A stretch of 64,000 nt of DNA from JBEEFP01 sp041166085 (GTDB lineage Bacteria; Actinomycetota; Acidimicrobiia; Acidimicrobiales; JAFATL01), in contig JBEEFP010000067.1 of the NCBI GenBank assembly GCA_041166085.1, forward strand, positions 1 to 64,000, written 5' to 3'. Under the pieces are notes generated by a model. The model was not told the origin of the DNA. It searched no databases and saw nothing but the letters and a program-made list of their open reading frames with translations. The translations under genes were made by a program, and so were the position numbers. The stretch's first letter is position 1; every line of letters begins with the position of its first letter. This document shows positions 50,818 to 58,420 of this stretch, one piece after another.

Positions 50818-52278
50818 TCACGGATAGTGGTCAGGGCGGTCGTTTTCGTACAGAACAGCATCACCTGGCCCCAGCCCCTGCTCCCGCACCCAGGCCACCG
50901 CTTGCTCGCGCGAGTCCACCGTGCGCACGCTGGCCTGGCCGCCGGCCGCGCCGTCGACGAGGGCCTTGCGGTTGGTGTGGCCGACCACGACCAGGTCGGT
51001 CGCCTGGAGCGAGGCGGCGTGGGCGAAGGCGGCGTTCTCGGCGTGCTGGCGGGGGCCGAGCTCCACCATGCCGGGGGTGACGACGATGCGCCGCCCATCG
51101 GGACCGGCGGCCCGGAGCGCCGCTAGGGCGCGGGCGGCCCCTGCCGGGTTGGAGTTGAAGGTGTCGTCCAGGATCACCCAACCTCCGCTCGTCTCCTCAC
51201 GGGCCAGGCGGTTGGCCGTCGTCGGCAGCGTGCGGATGCGCTCCTTGACCGTGTCCGACGGCACGCCCAGCTCGAGGGCGACGGCCACCGCGCAGGCCAC
51301 GTTGCCCGCCGGTGCATCCACGCCGTCGAGGAGCGGCGCCACGTCGGCCGCCGAGCAGCGGATGACGCGCTTGCCCGCCTCCTCCAACCGGTCGGCCAGC
51401 GCACGCAGGCGCTCGTCGTCGACGTTGAGGACCGCGACCTCGGCACGCTCGAAGATCTCGGACTTGGCCTCGACGATGCGATCCTCGGTCCCGAATCGCT
51501 CGAGGTGCACCGGGCCGATGGCGGTGAGGACGCTGATGTCCGGCTTGATCCAGCTGCACAGCTCGGCGATCTCCCCCGGCCCGTATGTGCCCATCTCCGC
51601 GATGAAGACGTCGGTGCCCGGGACCAGGTGCTCGTTGATCGCCCGAGCCAGGCCGGCCCGATTGTTGAAGCTGCGGGGACTGGCGACCACGGTGCGGGTC
51701 GCGCCGACCAGGTGGGCGACGTAGCCCTTGGTGCCGGTCTTGCCGTACGAGCCGGTGATGGCCACGACGGTGGGACGCACCGTCTGCAGGCGGGCCTTGG
51801 CCTGATCGACGAAGCGCTGTGCGAGTCGCTGCTCGAGGGGCTCGGTCACCGCGCAGGCCGCGTCGACGAACACGGGCACGAGGGCGGCGCCGAGGGCGGC
51901 GAACAACGCTGACGCGTCCGCCAGCTGCCCGATGAGAAGGACGAGGAGCTGCAGCCCGCCCCACACCGCGGCGAGGGTGCGCATGCGGCGGGTCCAGGCG
52001 AGCGGCCCCGGCGCCGTCCCCTGGAGCGGGAGGCCGAACGGCCCGACGGCGATGGCGACGCCGGACACCACCGCGCCCAACGCGCGGACGAGCGTCCCTA
52101 CGATCCCGACGACGACCGCCACGCCGAGCAGCCGGTTGGGCCCGATGCCCGCCCACCACCGCAGCGCGAAGCGACTGGCCGAGCCCGGGAGGTAGTGCTC
52201 GCGCTGGGCGACCCGCAGCCATCGCAGGCCGGCGAGGATGGTCGCCACCACGTTGACGAGGACGGCGGCCGCGATCAC
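50818..52278 (-). CDS. Membrane-anchored Mur ligase (MurF-like)
   Basis: 486 residues from GTG. The first 140 residues hold about four membrane helices (IAAAVLVNVVATILAG, LLGVAVVVGIVGTLVRALG, MRTLAAVWGGLQLLVLLIG, ALFAALGAALVPVFVDA) instead of the usual MurF UMP-binding domain. A Mur ligase core follows: ATP loop VAITGSYGKTGTK (about 168), SFNNRAGLARAINEH, AEMGTYGPGEIAELC, AIGPVHLERFG, VLNVDDERL, and C-terminal DDTFNSNPAGAARAL. MurF-like by the SFNN and FNSNP blocks. It would act at the membrane, perhaps on lipid-linked or recycled peptides. Its start overlaps the upstream hydrolase stop codon (GTGA). Confidence 0.85.
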   Translation of the reverse strand: MIAAAVLVNVVATILAGLRWLRVAQREHYLPGSASRFALRWWAGIGPNRLLGVAVVVGIVGTLVRALGAVVSGVAIAVGPFGLPLQGTAPGPLAWTRRMRTLAAVWGGLQLLVLLIGQLADASALFAALGAALVPVFVDAACAVTEPLEQRLAQRFVDQAKARLQTVRPTVVAITGSYGKTGTKGYVAHLVGATRTVVASPRSFNNRAGLARAINEHLVPGTDVFIAEMGTYGPGEIAELCSWIKPDISVLTAIGPVHLERFGTEDRIVEAKSEIFERAEVAVLNVDDERLRALADRLEEAGKRVIRCSAADVAPLLDGVDAPAGNVACAVAVALELGVPSDTVKERIRTLPTTANRLAREETSGGWVILDDTFNSNPAGAARALAALRAAGPDGRRIVVTPGMVELGPRQHAENAAFAHAASLQATDLVVVGHTNRKALVDGAAGGQASVRTVDSREQAVAWVREQGLGPGDAVLYENDRPDHYP

Positions 52279-53003
52279 GGCGCATGCCTCAGGAGGGCCT
52301 CGCGCAGCGCCTCGGGAGCGGTCTGCGGGGTCATGTGCCCGGCGCCGGCAGCGGTGGTGAGGACGGCGGACGGCACGAGCTCGACCGCGCGCTGGGCCAT
52401 CCACAGCGGGGCCTCCGTGTCGTCGTCGCCCCACACCAGCTCGAGCGGCTGCTGGAGGGCGCGCAGCTGGTCCTCGTAGGACTCGTTGACGAGTTTGACG
52501 AAGACGTCGCGCATCACGCCCCTGGCCGCCCGGTAGTCGGCCGACCCATGCTTCTCCCGCAGCGCCTCCATCCGGGCGTCGCCGACCACGCCCCGCTTGT
52601 GCAGGGCGCGCGCGACGCGAAAGGAGAAGGCGGGCTTGCCGGCGCCGGCCTTGCGGATGAGGGGGACGCCCGTGAGCACGACCGCGGCAACGGCGTCCGG
52701 TCGCCGCGCCGCCAGGTGCACGGCCACCCGTCCGCCGAAGGAGTGGCCGAGCACGACCGCGGGCGCGCCGAGCTCCGCGAGCACTGGCTCGACGGCCGTC
52801 GCGTACTCGGCCGCGCCCCACGCCCCGGCGGGTGGCGGGGTGGCGCCGAACCCCGGGAGGTCGAGGGCGACGGCGTCCATGCCGGCCAGGACCGCGTCGA
52901 AGTCGCGGTGGTCGCGGCGCCAACCGTGGAGCGCGAGCACCCACGGCGTCCCCGTGCCGTGCGCGGCGCCGAACAGGCGGCCGGACGCGAAAGCCTGCAG
53001 CAT
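52275..53003 (-). CDS. Alpha/beta-hydrolase
   Basis: 242 residues from MLQAFASGRLFGAAHG; an ATG 24 nt upstream is also possible. LALHGWRRDHRDFD, LDLPGFGATPPP, nucleophile VLGHSFGGRVAVHLA, LVWGDDDTEAPLW and catalytic His in GAGHMTPQ. Cytoplasmic hydrolase/thioesterase of unknown substrate. Coupled to the membrane Mur ligase by a 4-bp overlap. Confidence 0.88.
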   Translation of the reverse strand: MLQAFASGRLFGAAHGTGTPWVLALHGWRRDHRDFDAVLAGMDAVALDLPGFGATPPPAGAWGAAEYATAVEPVLAELGAPAVVLGHSFGGRVAVHLAARRPDAVAAVVLTGVPLIRKAGAGKPAFSFRVARALHKRGVVGDARMEALREKHGSADYRAARGVMRDVFVKLVNESYEDQLRALQQPLELVWGDDDTEAPLWMAQRAVELVPSAVLTTAAGAGHMTPQTAPEALREALLRHAP

Positions 53004-53242
53004 CCCGTGCACGGTAATTGGCGTCACAGGATCGTCATGATCTGGCCCTTGACCACGCCGCGTGCCGGCCGCACAGTGTGGTCAAGCCGATGCGGCGCAC
53101 CGGTGGAACCGCAGGATCCGGAAGGCCTCAAGCCGACCGTCCATGCGGGGAAGCCGAAAAGCGAGCAACGGAACAGGAACGGCCCCGAGGAGCGGGAAGG
53201 CGCAAGCCCGATCGTTACTTGGGGTCGTTCTGCTCTATCCCT
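53004..53242. other. Intergenic region, no gene recognised
   Basis: First part of the largest gap in the window (about 600 bp). Contains an inverted pair TTGACCAC...GTGGTCAA near 53051-53086 and purine-rich GGAAC-type runs at 53165-53200. Open frames are short and unlike proteins. I see no tRNA, RNase P, SRP or tmRNA signature. A structured RNA cannot be excluded. Confidence 0.35.
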
Positions 53243-53557
53243 GGTTCGGTCGCTGACGCTCCCTCACTGTCATCCTGCGCCGAGGGCGCCGGCGCCTTCG
53301 GCGCCAACGGATGACCGGCGGCCCAACCAAGGCGATGGGCGACGAGGTTGGCGCCGCCGCTCCTGTCGGTGTCGCGTAGTGGGCTCGGCGCTCTGTTTGC
53401 GGTTCGACCCACTTCTCCGGCGGTCGTCGAAAGCACAGCCCGGTGCCGGCAGGAGCGGCGGCACAGATCTTGCTTCCCATCCACCTTGGTTGGGCCGCCG
53501 GGCGGGCGTCGCGAGGCACGAGCAGCCCGCCAGTGAGCGAGCGTCAGCGAGCGAACC
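53243..53557. mobile_element. Fold-back (MITE-like) element, 315 bp
   Basis: The two halves are imperfect inverted repeats. Outer 27 bp (53243-53269 and 53531-53557) match with 2 differences (GGTTCG(G/C)TCGCTGACGCT). Inner blocks GGCGGCCCAACCAAGG (53317-53332 and 53484-53499) are identical inverted, and GCCGCCGCTCCTG blocks match as well. A unique centre of about 75 bp spans 53371-53445. No transposase. It resembles a non-autonomous MITE or a large hairpin RNA. No target duplication could be defined by eye. Confidence 0.6.
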
Positions 53558-53596
53558 ATGTGATCGACCATCCGCGTTCCTGTCACACCCCATCCG

Positions 53597-53602
53597 TAGG
53601 GT
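53597..53602 (+). promoter_or_regulatory. -10 box (TAGGGT) for uvrD2-like gene
   Basis: TAGGGT ends 7 nt before the GTG at 53610, again the leaderless geometry, and helps fix that start. Confidence 0.45.
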
Positions 53603-53609
53603 TCGACGG

Positions 53610-55571
53610 GTGGACGAACGTTTGCTCGATGGGCTGAACCCCGCCCAGCGGGAGGCGGTGCTGAGCGACGCCGCGCCCCTGTGCATCCTGGCGGGCGCGG
53701 GGTCGGGCAAGACCCGGGTGCTCACCAGGCGCATCGCCCGCCGGGTCCTCGACGGGTCGGCCGAACCCGGCCACGTGCTGGCCCTCACCTTCACGCGCAA
53801 GGCGGCCGGCGAGATGCGGACCCGACTCACGGCCCTCGGGGTGCGCGACCAGGTCGCGGCCGGCACCTTTCACGCCCTCGCCTACGCCCAGCTCCGCCGG
53901 CGCTGGGCCGACACCAACGTCCAGCCACCCACCCTGGCTGAGAGCAAGATGCCGATCCTCGGCCGCCTGCTCCCCCGCCGGCGCGACGGCGGACCGCCCG
54001 TGGTGTTCGCCGACTACGCGTCGGAGATCGAGTGGGCCAAGGCCCGCATGGTGCGCCCCGCCCAGTACGAGCGCGAGGCAACTGCGGCGCGCCGCACGCC
54101 GCCCGTCCCCGCCGCGGACATGGCCGGCATCTACGAGCGCTACGAGGAGGAGAAGCGGCGGCGCGGGGTCATCGACTTCGACGACCTGCTGCTGCTGTGC
54201 GGCGACGCCCTCGACGACGACGCCGAGTTCGCGGCGGCCCAGCGCTGGCGCTTCCGTCATCTCTTCGTCGACGAGTTCCAGGACGTGAACCCGGTGCAGC
54301 ACCGACTGCTCACCGGCTGGCTCGGCGAGCGCCTCGACCTGTGCGTCGTGGGCGACCCGAACCAGGCCATCTACTCGTGGAACGGCGCCGACCCGACCTT
54401 CCTCACCCAGTTCGGGCGCCGCTTCCCGACCGCCGCGGTCGTGCACCTCGACACCAACTACCGATCGAGTCCGCAGGTCCTGCGCATGGCGGCGGCGGTG
54501 CTGCCGACCGCAGCGATGACACCATCGCGCGGCGACGGTCCGGCGCCCACCGTGCGCTCCTACGACAACGAGCACGCCGAGGCCAACGCCATCGCCGGCG
54601 CCCTGGCCCGGGCCCATCGCAACGGCACCCGGTGGTCGTCGATGGCGGTGCTCGTGCGCACCAATGCCCAGACCCTCGTGTTCGAGACGGCATGCAAGAA
54701 GGCCAAGATCCCCTGCCGCGTGCGGGGCGGCGCCGTGCTCGACGCGCCGGAGGTCAAGGACGCCATCGCCGGCCTCCAGCGGGCCCGGCCCGGCGTCCCC
54801 TTCCGTGCCCGCATCGCGGACATCGAGGCGACGGCGGCGGACGCACCTCCCGAGCGTCGGCAGGACCTCGAGGCGTTCGTGGCCATGGCGAGTGAGTACG
54901 AAGCCCTCGACGGCGCACCCTCGGTGCCCGGCTTCCTCAGCTGGCTCAAGACGGTGCGCAACGACCGCGCGCCGGGCGACAACGCCGAGGTGGTCGAGTT
55001 GGCCACCTTCCATCGCGCCAAGGGGCTCGAGTGGCACATCGTGTTCGTCGCCGGCCTCGAGCGCGGGCTCATCCCCATCGGCCACGCCACCACACCTGCG
55101 ACCGAGGCCGAGGAGCGGCGCCTGCTCTACGTGGCCGTCACCCGCGCCCGAGTCGAGCTGCACTGCTCGTGGGCCGAGCGCCGCACGTTCGGCACCAAGT
55201 CCATCCCCCGCTCGCCGTCACCCTGGCTCGACGTGCTCGAGGACGCCTGCAGCGCAGGCGACGCCCGCCCGACGTCGAGCGCTGACTGGAAGCGACGCAT
55301 CGCGAGCGAGAAGGCCAAGCTGCGCCCGCGCCGAGTGGGAAGCGCGGCCGACCCCGCGCTGCTCGAGGCGCTCAAGGTGTGGCGAGCCAACGCGGCCCGG
55401 GCCACCAAGGTGCCCGCCTACGTCATCTTCCACGACACCACGCTGGCGGCGGTGGCCGAGGCCCGACCCGCTTCTCCGCAGGAGCTGCTCGACCTGCCCG
55501 GGCTCGGCCCGGTGAAGGTCGCGCGCTACGGCGACGCCCTCCTCGCCGTCGTCGCCCAGCGCGCCAGCTGA
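53610..55571 (+). CDS. UvrD2-like superfamily I DNA helicase with HRDC domain
   Basis: 653 residues, 3'-5' DNA helicase. Q-motif LNPAQREAV, Walker A AGAGSGKT, TFTRKAAGEMRTR (motif Ia), VDEFQDVNPVQH (motif II), VVGDPNQAIYSWNGA (motif III), TNYRSSPQVL (IV), ATFHRAKGLEW (V), LLYVAVTRAR (VI). C-terminal HRDC domain from about 580 (LKVWRANAARATKVPAYVIF). The layout is that of mycobacterial UvrD2, but the tetracysteine linker known there is absent. GTG start gives VDERLLDGLNPAQ; the longer open frame upstream is the fold-back region. Confidence 0.93.
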   Translation: MDERLLDGLNPAQREAVLSDAAPLCILAGAGSGKTRVLTRRIARRVLDGSAEPGHVLALTFTRKAAGEMRTRLTALGVRDQVAAGTFHALAYAQLRRRWADTNVQPPTLAESKMPILGRLLPRRRDGGPPVVFADYASEIEWAKARMVRPAQYEREATAARRTPPVPAADMAGIYERYEEEKRRRGVIDFDDLLLLCGDALDDDAEFAAAQRWRFRHLFVDEFQDVNPVQHRLLTGWLGERLDLCVVGDPNQAIYSWNGADPTFLTQFGRRFPTAAVVHLDTNYRSSPQVLRMAAAVLPTAAMTPSRGDGPAPTVRSYDNEHAEANAIAGALARAHRNGTRWSSMAVLVRTNAQTLVFETACKKAKIPCRVRGGAVLDAPEVKDAIAGLQRARPGVPFRARIADIEATAADAPPERRQDLEAFVAMASEYEALDGAPSVPGFLSWLKTVRNDRAPGDNAEVVELATFHRAKGLEWHIVFVAGLERGLIPIGHATTPATEAEERRLLYVAVTRARVELHCSWAERRTFGTKSIPRSPSPWLDVLEDACSAGDARPTSSADWKRRIASEKAKLRPRRVGSAADPALLEALKVWRANAARATKVPAYVIFHDTTLAAVAEARPASPQELLDLPGLGPVKVARYGDALLAVVAQRAS

Positions 55572-55583
55572 CAAACTCCGAGC

Positions 55584-56078
55584 GTGCGCTTCCGCATCCA
55601 GCAGCGGTTCGACGCGCCCCTCGCGAGGGTGGAGGCGGCGCTGCTCGACCCGGCCTTCCTCGACCGACTGGCCACCCTGCCCAAGCTGGGTCGTCCGGTG
55701 CTGCTCGACCAGCAGGTGGACGGCGACGTCGTTCGCCGCCAGGTGCGGTACGCGTTCACCGGCCACCTGTCCTCGGCCGTGACCGCGGTGGTCGATCCGG
55801 CCAAGCTCACATGGGTGGAGGACTCCAGCTCCGACCTGGCCAGCCACCGCACGACGTTCCGCATCGTGCCGGACCACTACCGCGACCGCCTCGAGGCCAG
55901 CGGGACCTTCGTGTTGCAGACCGAGGGCGAGGGGACGCGCAGAGTGGCCGACGGCGAGCTCCGTGTCCGCTTTCCACTGGTCGGTTCCAAGGTGGAAAGG
56001 GCCATCGTGTCCGGTCTGCAGGACCACGCGACGGCCGAAGAGGTGGCCATGCGCGAATGGCTCGCGAGCGAGGGTTGA
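55584..56078 (+). CDS. DUF2505-family protein
   Basis: 164 residues, GTG start. RFRIQQRFDAPLARVEAALLD start and alternating beta strands suggest a START/SRPBCC-like ligand-binding fold, as in the actinobacterial DUF2505 family. No catalytic motif. Ligand unknown. First of three small plus-strand genes behind the helicase. Confidence 0.75.
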   Translation: MRFRIQQRFDAPLARVEAALLDPAFLDRLATLPKLGRPVLLDQQVDGDVVRRQVRYAFTGHLSSAVTAVVDPAKLTWVEDSSSDLASHRTTFRIVPDHYRDRLEASGTFVLQTEGEGTRRVADGELRVRFPLVGSKVERAIVSGLQDHATAEEVAMREWLASEG

Positions 56079-56109
56079 CCGCAGCCTCTGGCGGCGCGAG
56101 AAACAGAGC

Positions 56110-56403
56110 ATGACCTCCTACTGGCCCACTGAGGACGGCTGGCCGTATGCCGACACGGGGCTGGAAGAGGCCGACATCGGGGCCGAGCCCGACGTCGACC
56201 TGCTGGCCCTCACCGTCCCGCCGCCCCACCTCTACGAAGACCTCGCTCCGCTCGAACGGCAGGTCATCTCCGCTCGCTTCGGCCTGGACGGGACACCGGT
56301 CCGCACCATGAAACAGCTGCACACCGACCTGGGCGTGCCGCGTGCGGATCTCCGGCAGGCGCTGGGCTCGGGCCTTGCCAAGCTTCGCGATCATCTAGCC
56401 TGA
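56110..56403 (+). CDS. Small sigma-70 region 4-like HTH protein
   Basis: 97 residues. N-terminal Trp/Pro-rich stretch (YWPTEDGWPYADTG), then APLERQVISARFGLDGTPVR and a C-terminal helix-turn-helix like sigma region 4 (MKQLHTDLGVPRADLRQALG). Lacks region 2, so probably an anti-sigma-like or DNA-binding accessory protein rather than a complete sigma factor. Function unknown. Confidence 0.55.
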   Translation: MTSYWPTEDGWPYADTGLEEADIGAEPDVDLLALTVPPPHLYEDLAPLERQVISARFGLDGTPVRTMKQLHTDLGVPRADLRQALGSGLAKLRDHLA

Positions 56404-56410
56404 CGCCGCC

Positions 56411-56824
56411 ATGCCCTACTGGATGTCCATCGAGGTCTTCGACGGCGACTTCTATCCGGCCGCCGGATGGGCAGACGCGTTCGGCGACACCCTCGTCGAG
56501 GGCGCCTTGGGCGAGGGGGCTGTGGACTGGAACTGGCACCCCACGTCATGGGGCGTGGTGTTCGAAGTCGCGTTCGAGGACGAGGACGCGTGGGAACGCT
56601 TCCGCGCCCTGCTGTCGGTGCGGGCCGCGCTCGAGGCCGTGCCCAGCCCCGTCAACGGCGTCCTGATCTACAAGGGACGCGGAGGCAGCGCCGGCACCAC
56701 CAAGGGGCGCAAGCCCAAGCCCCTGATCGGGTCGGGCGCGGCTGCGTTGCCGCTCCCGCTCGAGGAGGAGTTCTTCGACTTCTCCCTCGGCAACCTGCCC
56801 CGCATCCTCGCCGCCGCCGGCTGA
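56411..56824 (+). CDS. Conserved-looking hypothetical protein
   Basis: 137 residues, 7 bp after the HTH gene. Starts MPYWMSIEVFDGDFYPAAGW, has an alpha/beta pattern resembling short stand-alone ferredoxin-like (dimeric) domains, then a flexible Gly/Lys-rich tail. No motif recognised. Probably cotranscribed with the preceding two genes. Confidence 0.65.
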   Translation: MPYWMSIEVFDGDFYPAAGWADAFGDTLVEGALGEGAVDWNWHPTSWGVVFEVAFEDEDAWERFRALLSVRAALEAVPSPVNGVLIYKGRGGSAGTTKGRKPKPLIGSGAAALPLPLEEEFFDFSLGNLPRILAAAG

Positions 56825-56855
56825 GCCCCACGCGCCTGAAGCGGCCCGGAGAGGC

Positions 56856-57590
56856 TCAGGAGTCGCCGGACTCGCCGGACTCGGCGGTCCTGCGCTGCTC
56901 CATGAGCTCGGCGATGCGGCTCATGTCGACGCTGATGAAGAGGCCCTCGGCCTCGGCCGTCAGCTCGTCGCCCGCGTAGAGGTAGCCGTGGGTGAACTTC
57001 TTGCGCCCCTCGGTGCGGTCGAGGTGGCCCTCGAAGCGGAGGTCGGTGTGCAGCGGCGTGGGCCGGCGGTATTTGATGGTGAGGGTCCCGGTCATACCGG
57101 GGCTCCCGCCGATGGACTGGGTGAGCCCGAGCACCTCGTCGAACGCGCACGCCACGTAGCCGCCGTGCACCGCGCCGGGAGGACCCTCGTAGGCGGAGCC
57201 GAAATGCACCGTGCCGTGCACCATGCCGTCGCGCACCTCGAGGTGCAGCGGCGCGGCCAACGGGTTGGCCAGACCCATCACCGGGCTGTAGTCGAAGAAG
57301 GCGTGCGGGTCGGGCGAGATGGCCGACTCGGCGAATCCTTCGTAGAGCCGGCCCTGCGGGTACTGCTCGAGGATCGACGCGACGTACTCGAGCGCGTCGG
57401 CCGCTGAACGCAGGTCCTCCTCGGGTGCTTTGGTGGCGACCAGCCGCTCGATGACCCGGCGCATGTTGTCGCCCAGCCGCCGCACCTCGGCTCGGCGCGG
57501 GGAGATCTCGCTGTTCCGGATCTCCTCGATGCGCGAGCCGATGGCCTCGGGCGTCGCCTCCTCATGGGGCAGGCGCGGGTCGACGGTCAC
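56856..57590 (-). CDS. PaaI-like hotdog thioesterase
   Basis: 244 residues. N-terminal helical extension (1-110) and a C-terminal hotdog domain with GPPGAVHGGYVACAFDEVLG (HGG motif and catalytic-type Asp) and GTLTIKYRRPTPLHTDL. Likely acyl-CoA thioesterase; substrate unknown. GTG start overlaps the exonuclease stop codon by 4 bp (GTGA). Confidence 0.9.
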   Translation of the reverse strand: MTVDPRLPHEEATPEAIGSRIEEIRNSEISPRRAEVRRLGDNMRRVIERLVATKAPEEDLRSAADALEYVASILEQYPQGRLYEGFAESAISPDPHAFFDYSPVMGLANPLAAPLHLEVRDGMVHGTVHFGSAYEGPPGAVHGGYVACAFDEVLGLTQSIGGSPGMTGTLTIKYRRPTPLHTDLRFEGHLDRTEGRKKFTHGYLYAGDELTAEAEGLFISVDMSRIAELMEQRRTAESGESGDS

Positions 57591-58366
57591 GAATCCTCCA
57601 GGTCGATGAAGAGCGGCGCGTGGTCCGACGGCAACTTGCCCTTGCGGGCGAAGCGGTCGATGAGGGCGTACGACACGCGATCGGCGAGTGGCTTGCTGAC
57701 GAGCACGAGGTCGATGCGCATGCCTCGGTGCTGGTGGAAGTCGCCGGCGCGGTAGTCCCACCACGAGTAGAGCCGATCCTCCTGGTAGCGGACGCGGAAG
57801 GCGTCGACCAGTCCCCAGTCGAGGAGCCGTTGCAGCCGGTCGCGCTCGGGCGGGCTCACGTGGGTCGCGCCGTTGACCTTGGCCGCGTCCCAGACGTCAC
57901 GGTCCTCCGGCGCGATGTTGAAGTCGCCACAGACCGCCACCTGCCCATTGGGGTCGCACGTCGCTTCGAGGTGGGCGGCGAGCTGGTCGAGCCACGCCAG
58001 CTTGGCGTCGTAGTGCTCGGTGCCGACGGCGCGTCCGTTGGGCACGTAGACGCTCGTCACCCGCACGCCGGCGCAGGTCGCCGACAGGATGCGGCTCTCG
58101 ACGATGTCGTCCTCCGACTCGCCCGCGAATCCGGCCATCGCATCCGCGATGCCGACCTTGCTGGCGATGGCGACGCCGTTCCATCGCCCGTTCCCATGGT
58201 GCGCGACTTCGTAGCCGAGCGCCTCGAACGCCATGTGCGGGAAGGCGGCGTCGGCGAGCTTCGTCTCCTGCATGCAGAGCACGTCCGGTTTGGCGTAATC
58301 CAGCCACTCCTCGACGCGCGGTAGCCGCGCTTTCAGCGAATTGACGTTCCAGGTGGCGATGCGCAT
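57587..58366 (-). CDS. xth: Exodeoxyribonuclease III
   Basis: 259-residue AP endonuclease/3'-5' exonuclease. RIATWNVNSLKARLPRVEEW, LCMQETKLAD (catalytic Glu), VCGDFNIAPEDRDVWD (DxN) and DHAPLFIDL at the C terminus (catalytic His) are all intact. Start at the MRIATW methionine. The open frame upstream is antisense to the FtsX-like gene. Confidence 0.95.
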   Translation of the reverse strand: MRIATWNVNSLKARLPRVEEWLDYAKPDVLCMQETKLADAAFPHMAFEALGYEVAHHGNGRWNGVAIASKVGIADAMAGFAGESEDDIVESRILSATCAGVRVTSVYVPNGRAVGTEHYDAKLAWLDQLAAHLEATCDPNGQVAVCGDFNIAPEDRDVWDAAKVNGATHVSPPERDRLQRLLDWGLVDAFRVRYQEDRLYSWWDYRAGDFHQHRGMRIDLVLVSKPLADRVSYALIDRFARKGKLPSDHAPLFIDLEDS

Positions 58367-58420
58367 CGCGCCGCCCACCCTAGGCTCACTCCCCATGAAA
58401 GCGGTCCCCTGGAGCGGTGG

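Noticed and set aside
53018..53314. Possible small proteins in the gap before the helicase
   Set aside because: Overlapping frames on both strands with arbitrary starts and no ribosome site; one runs into the fold-back element.
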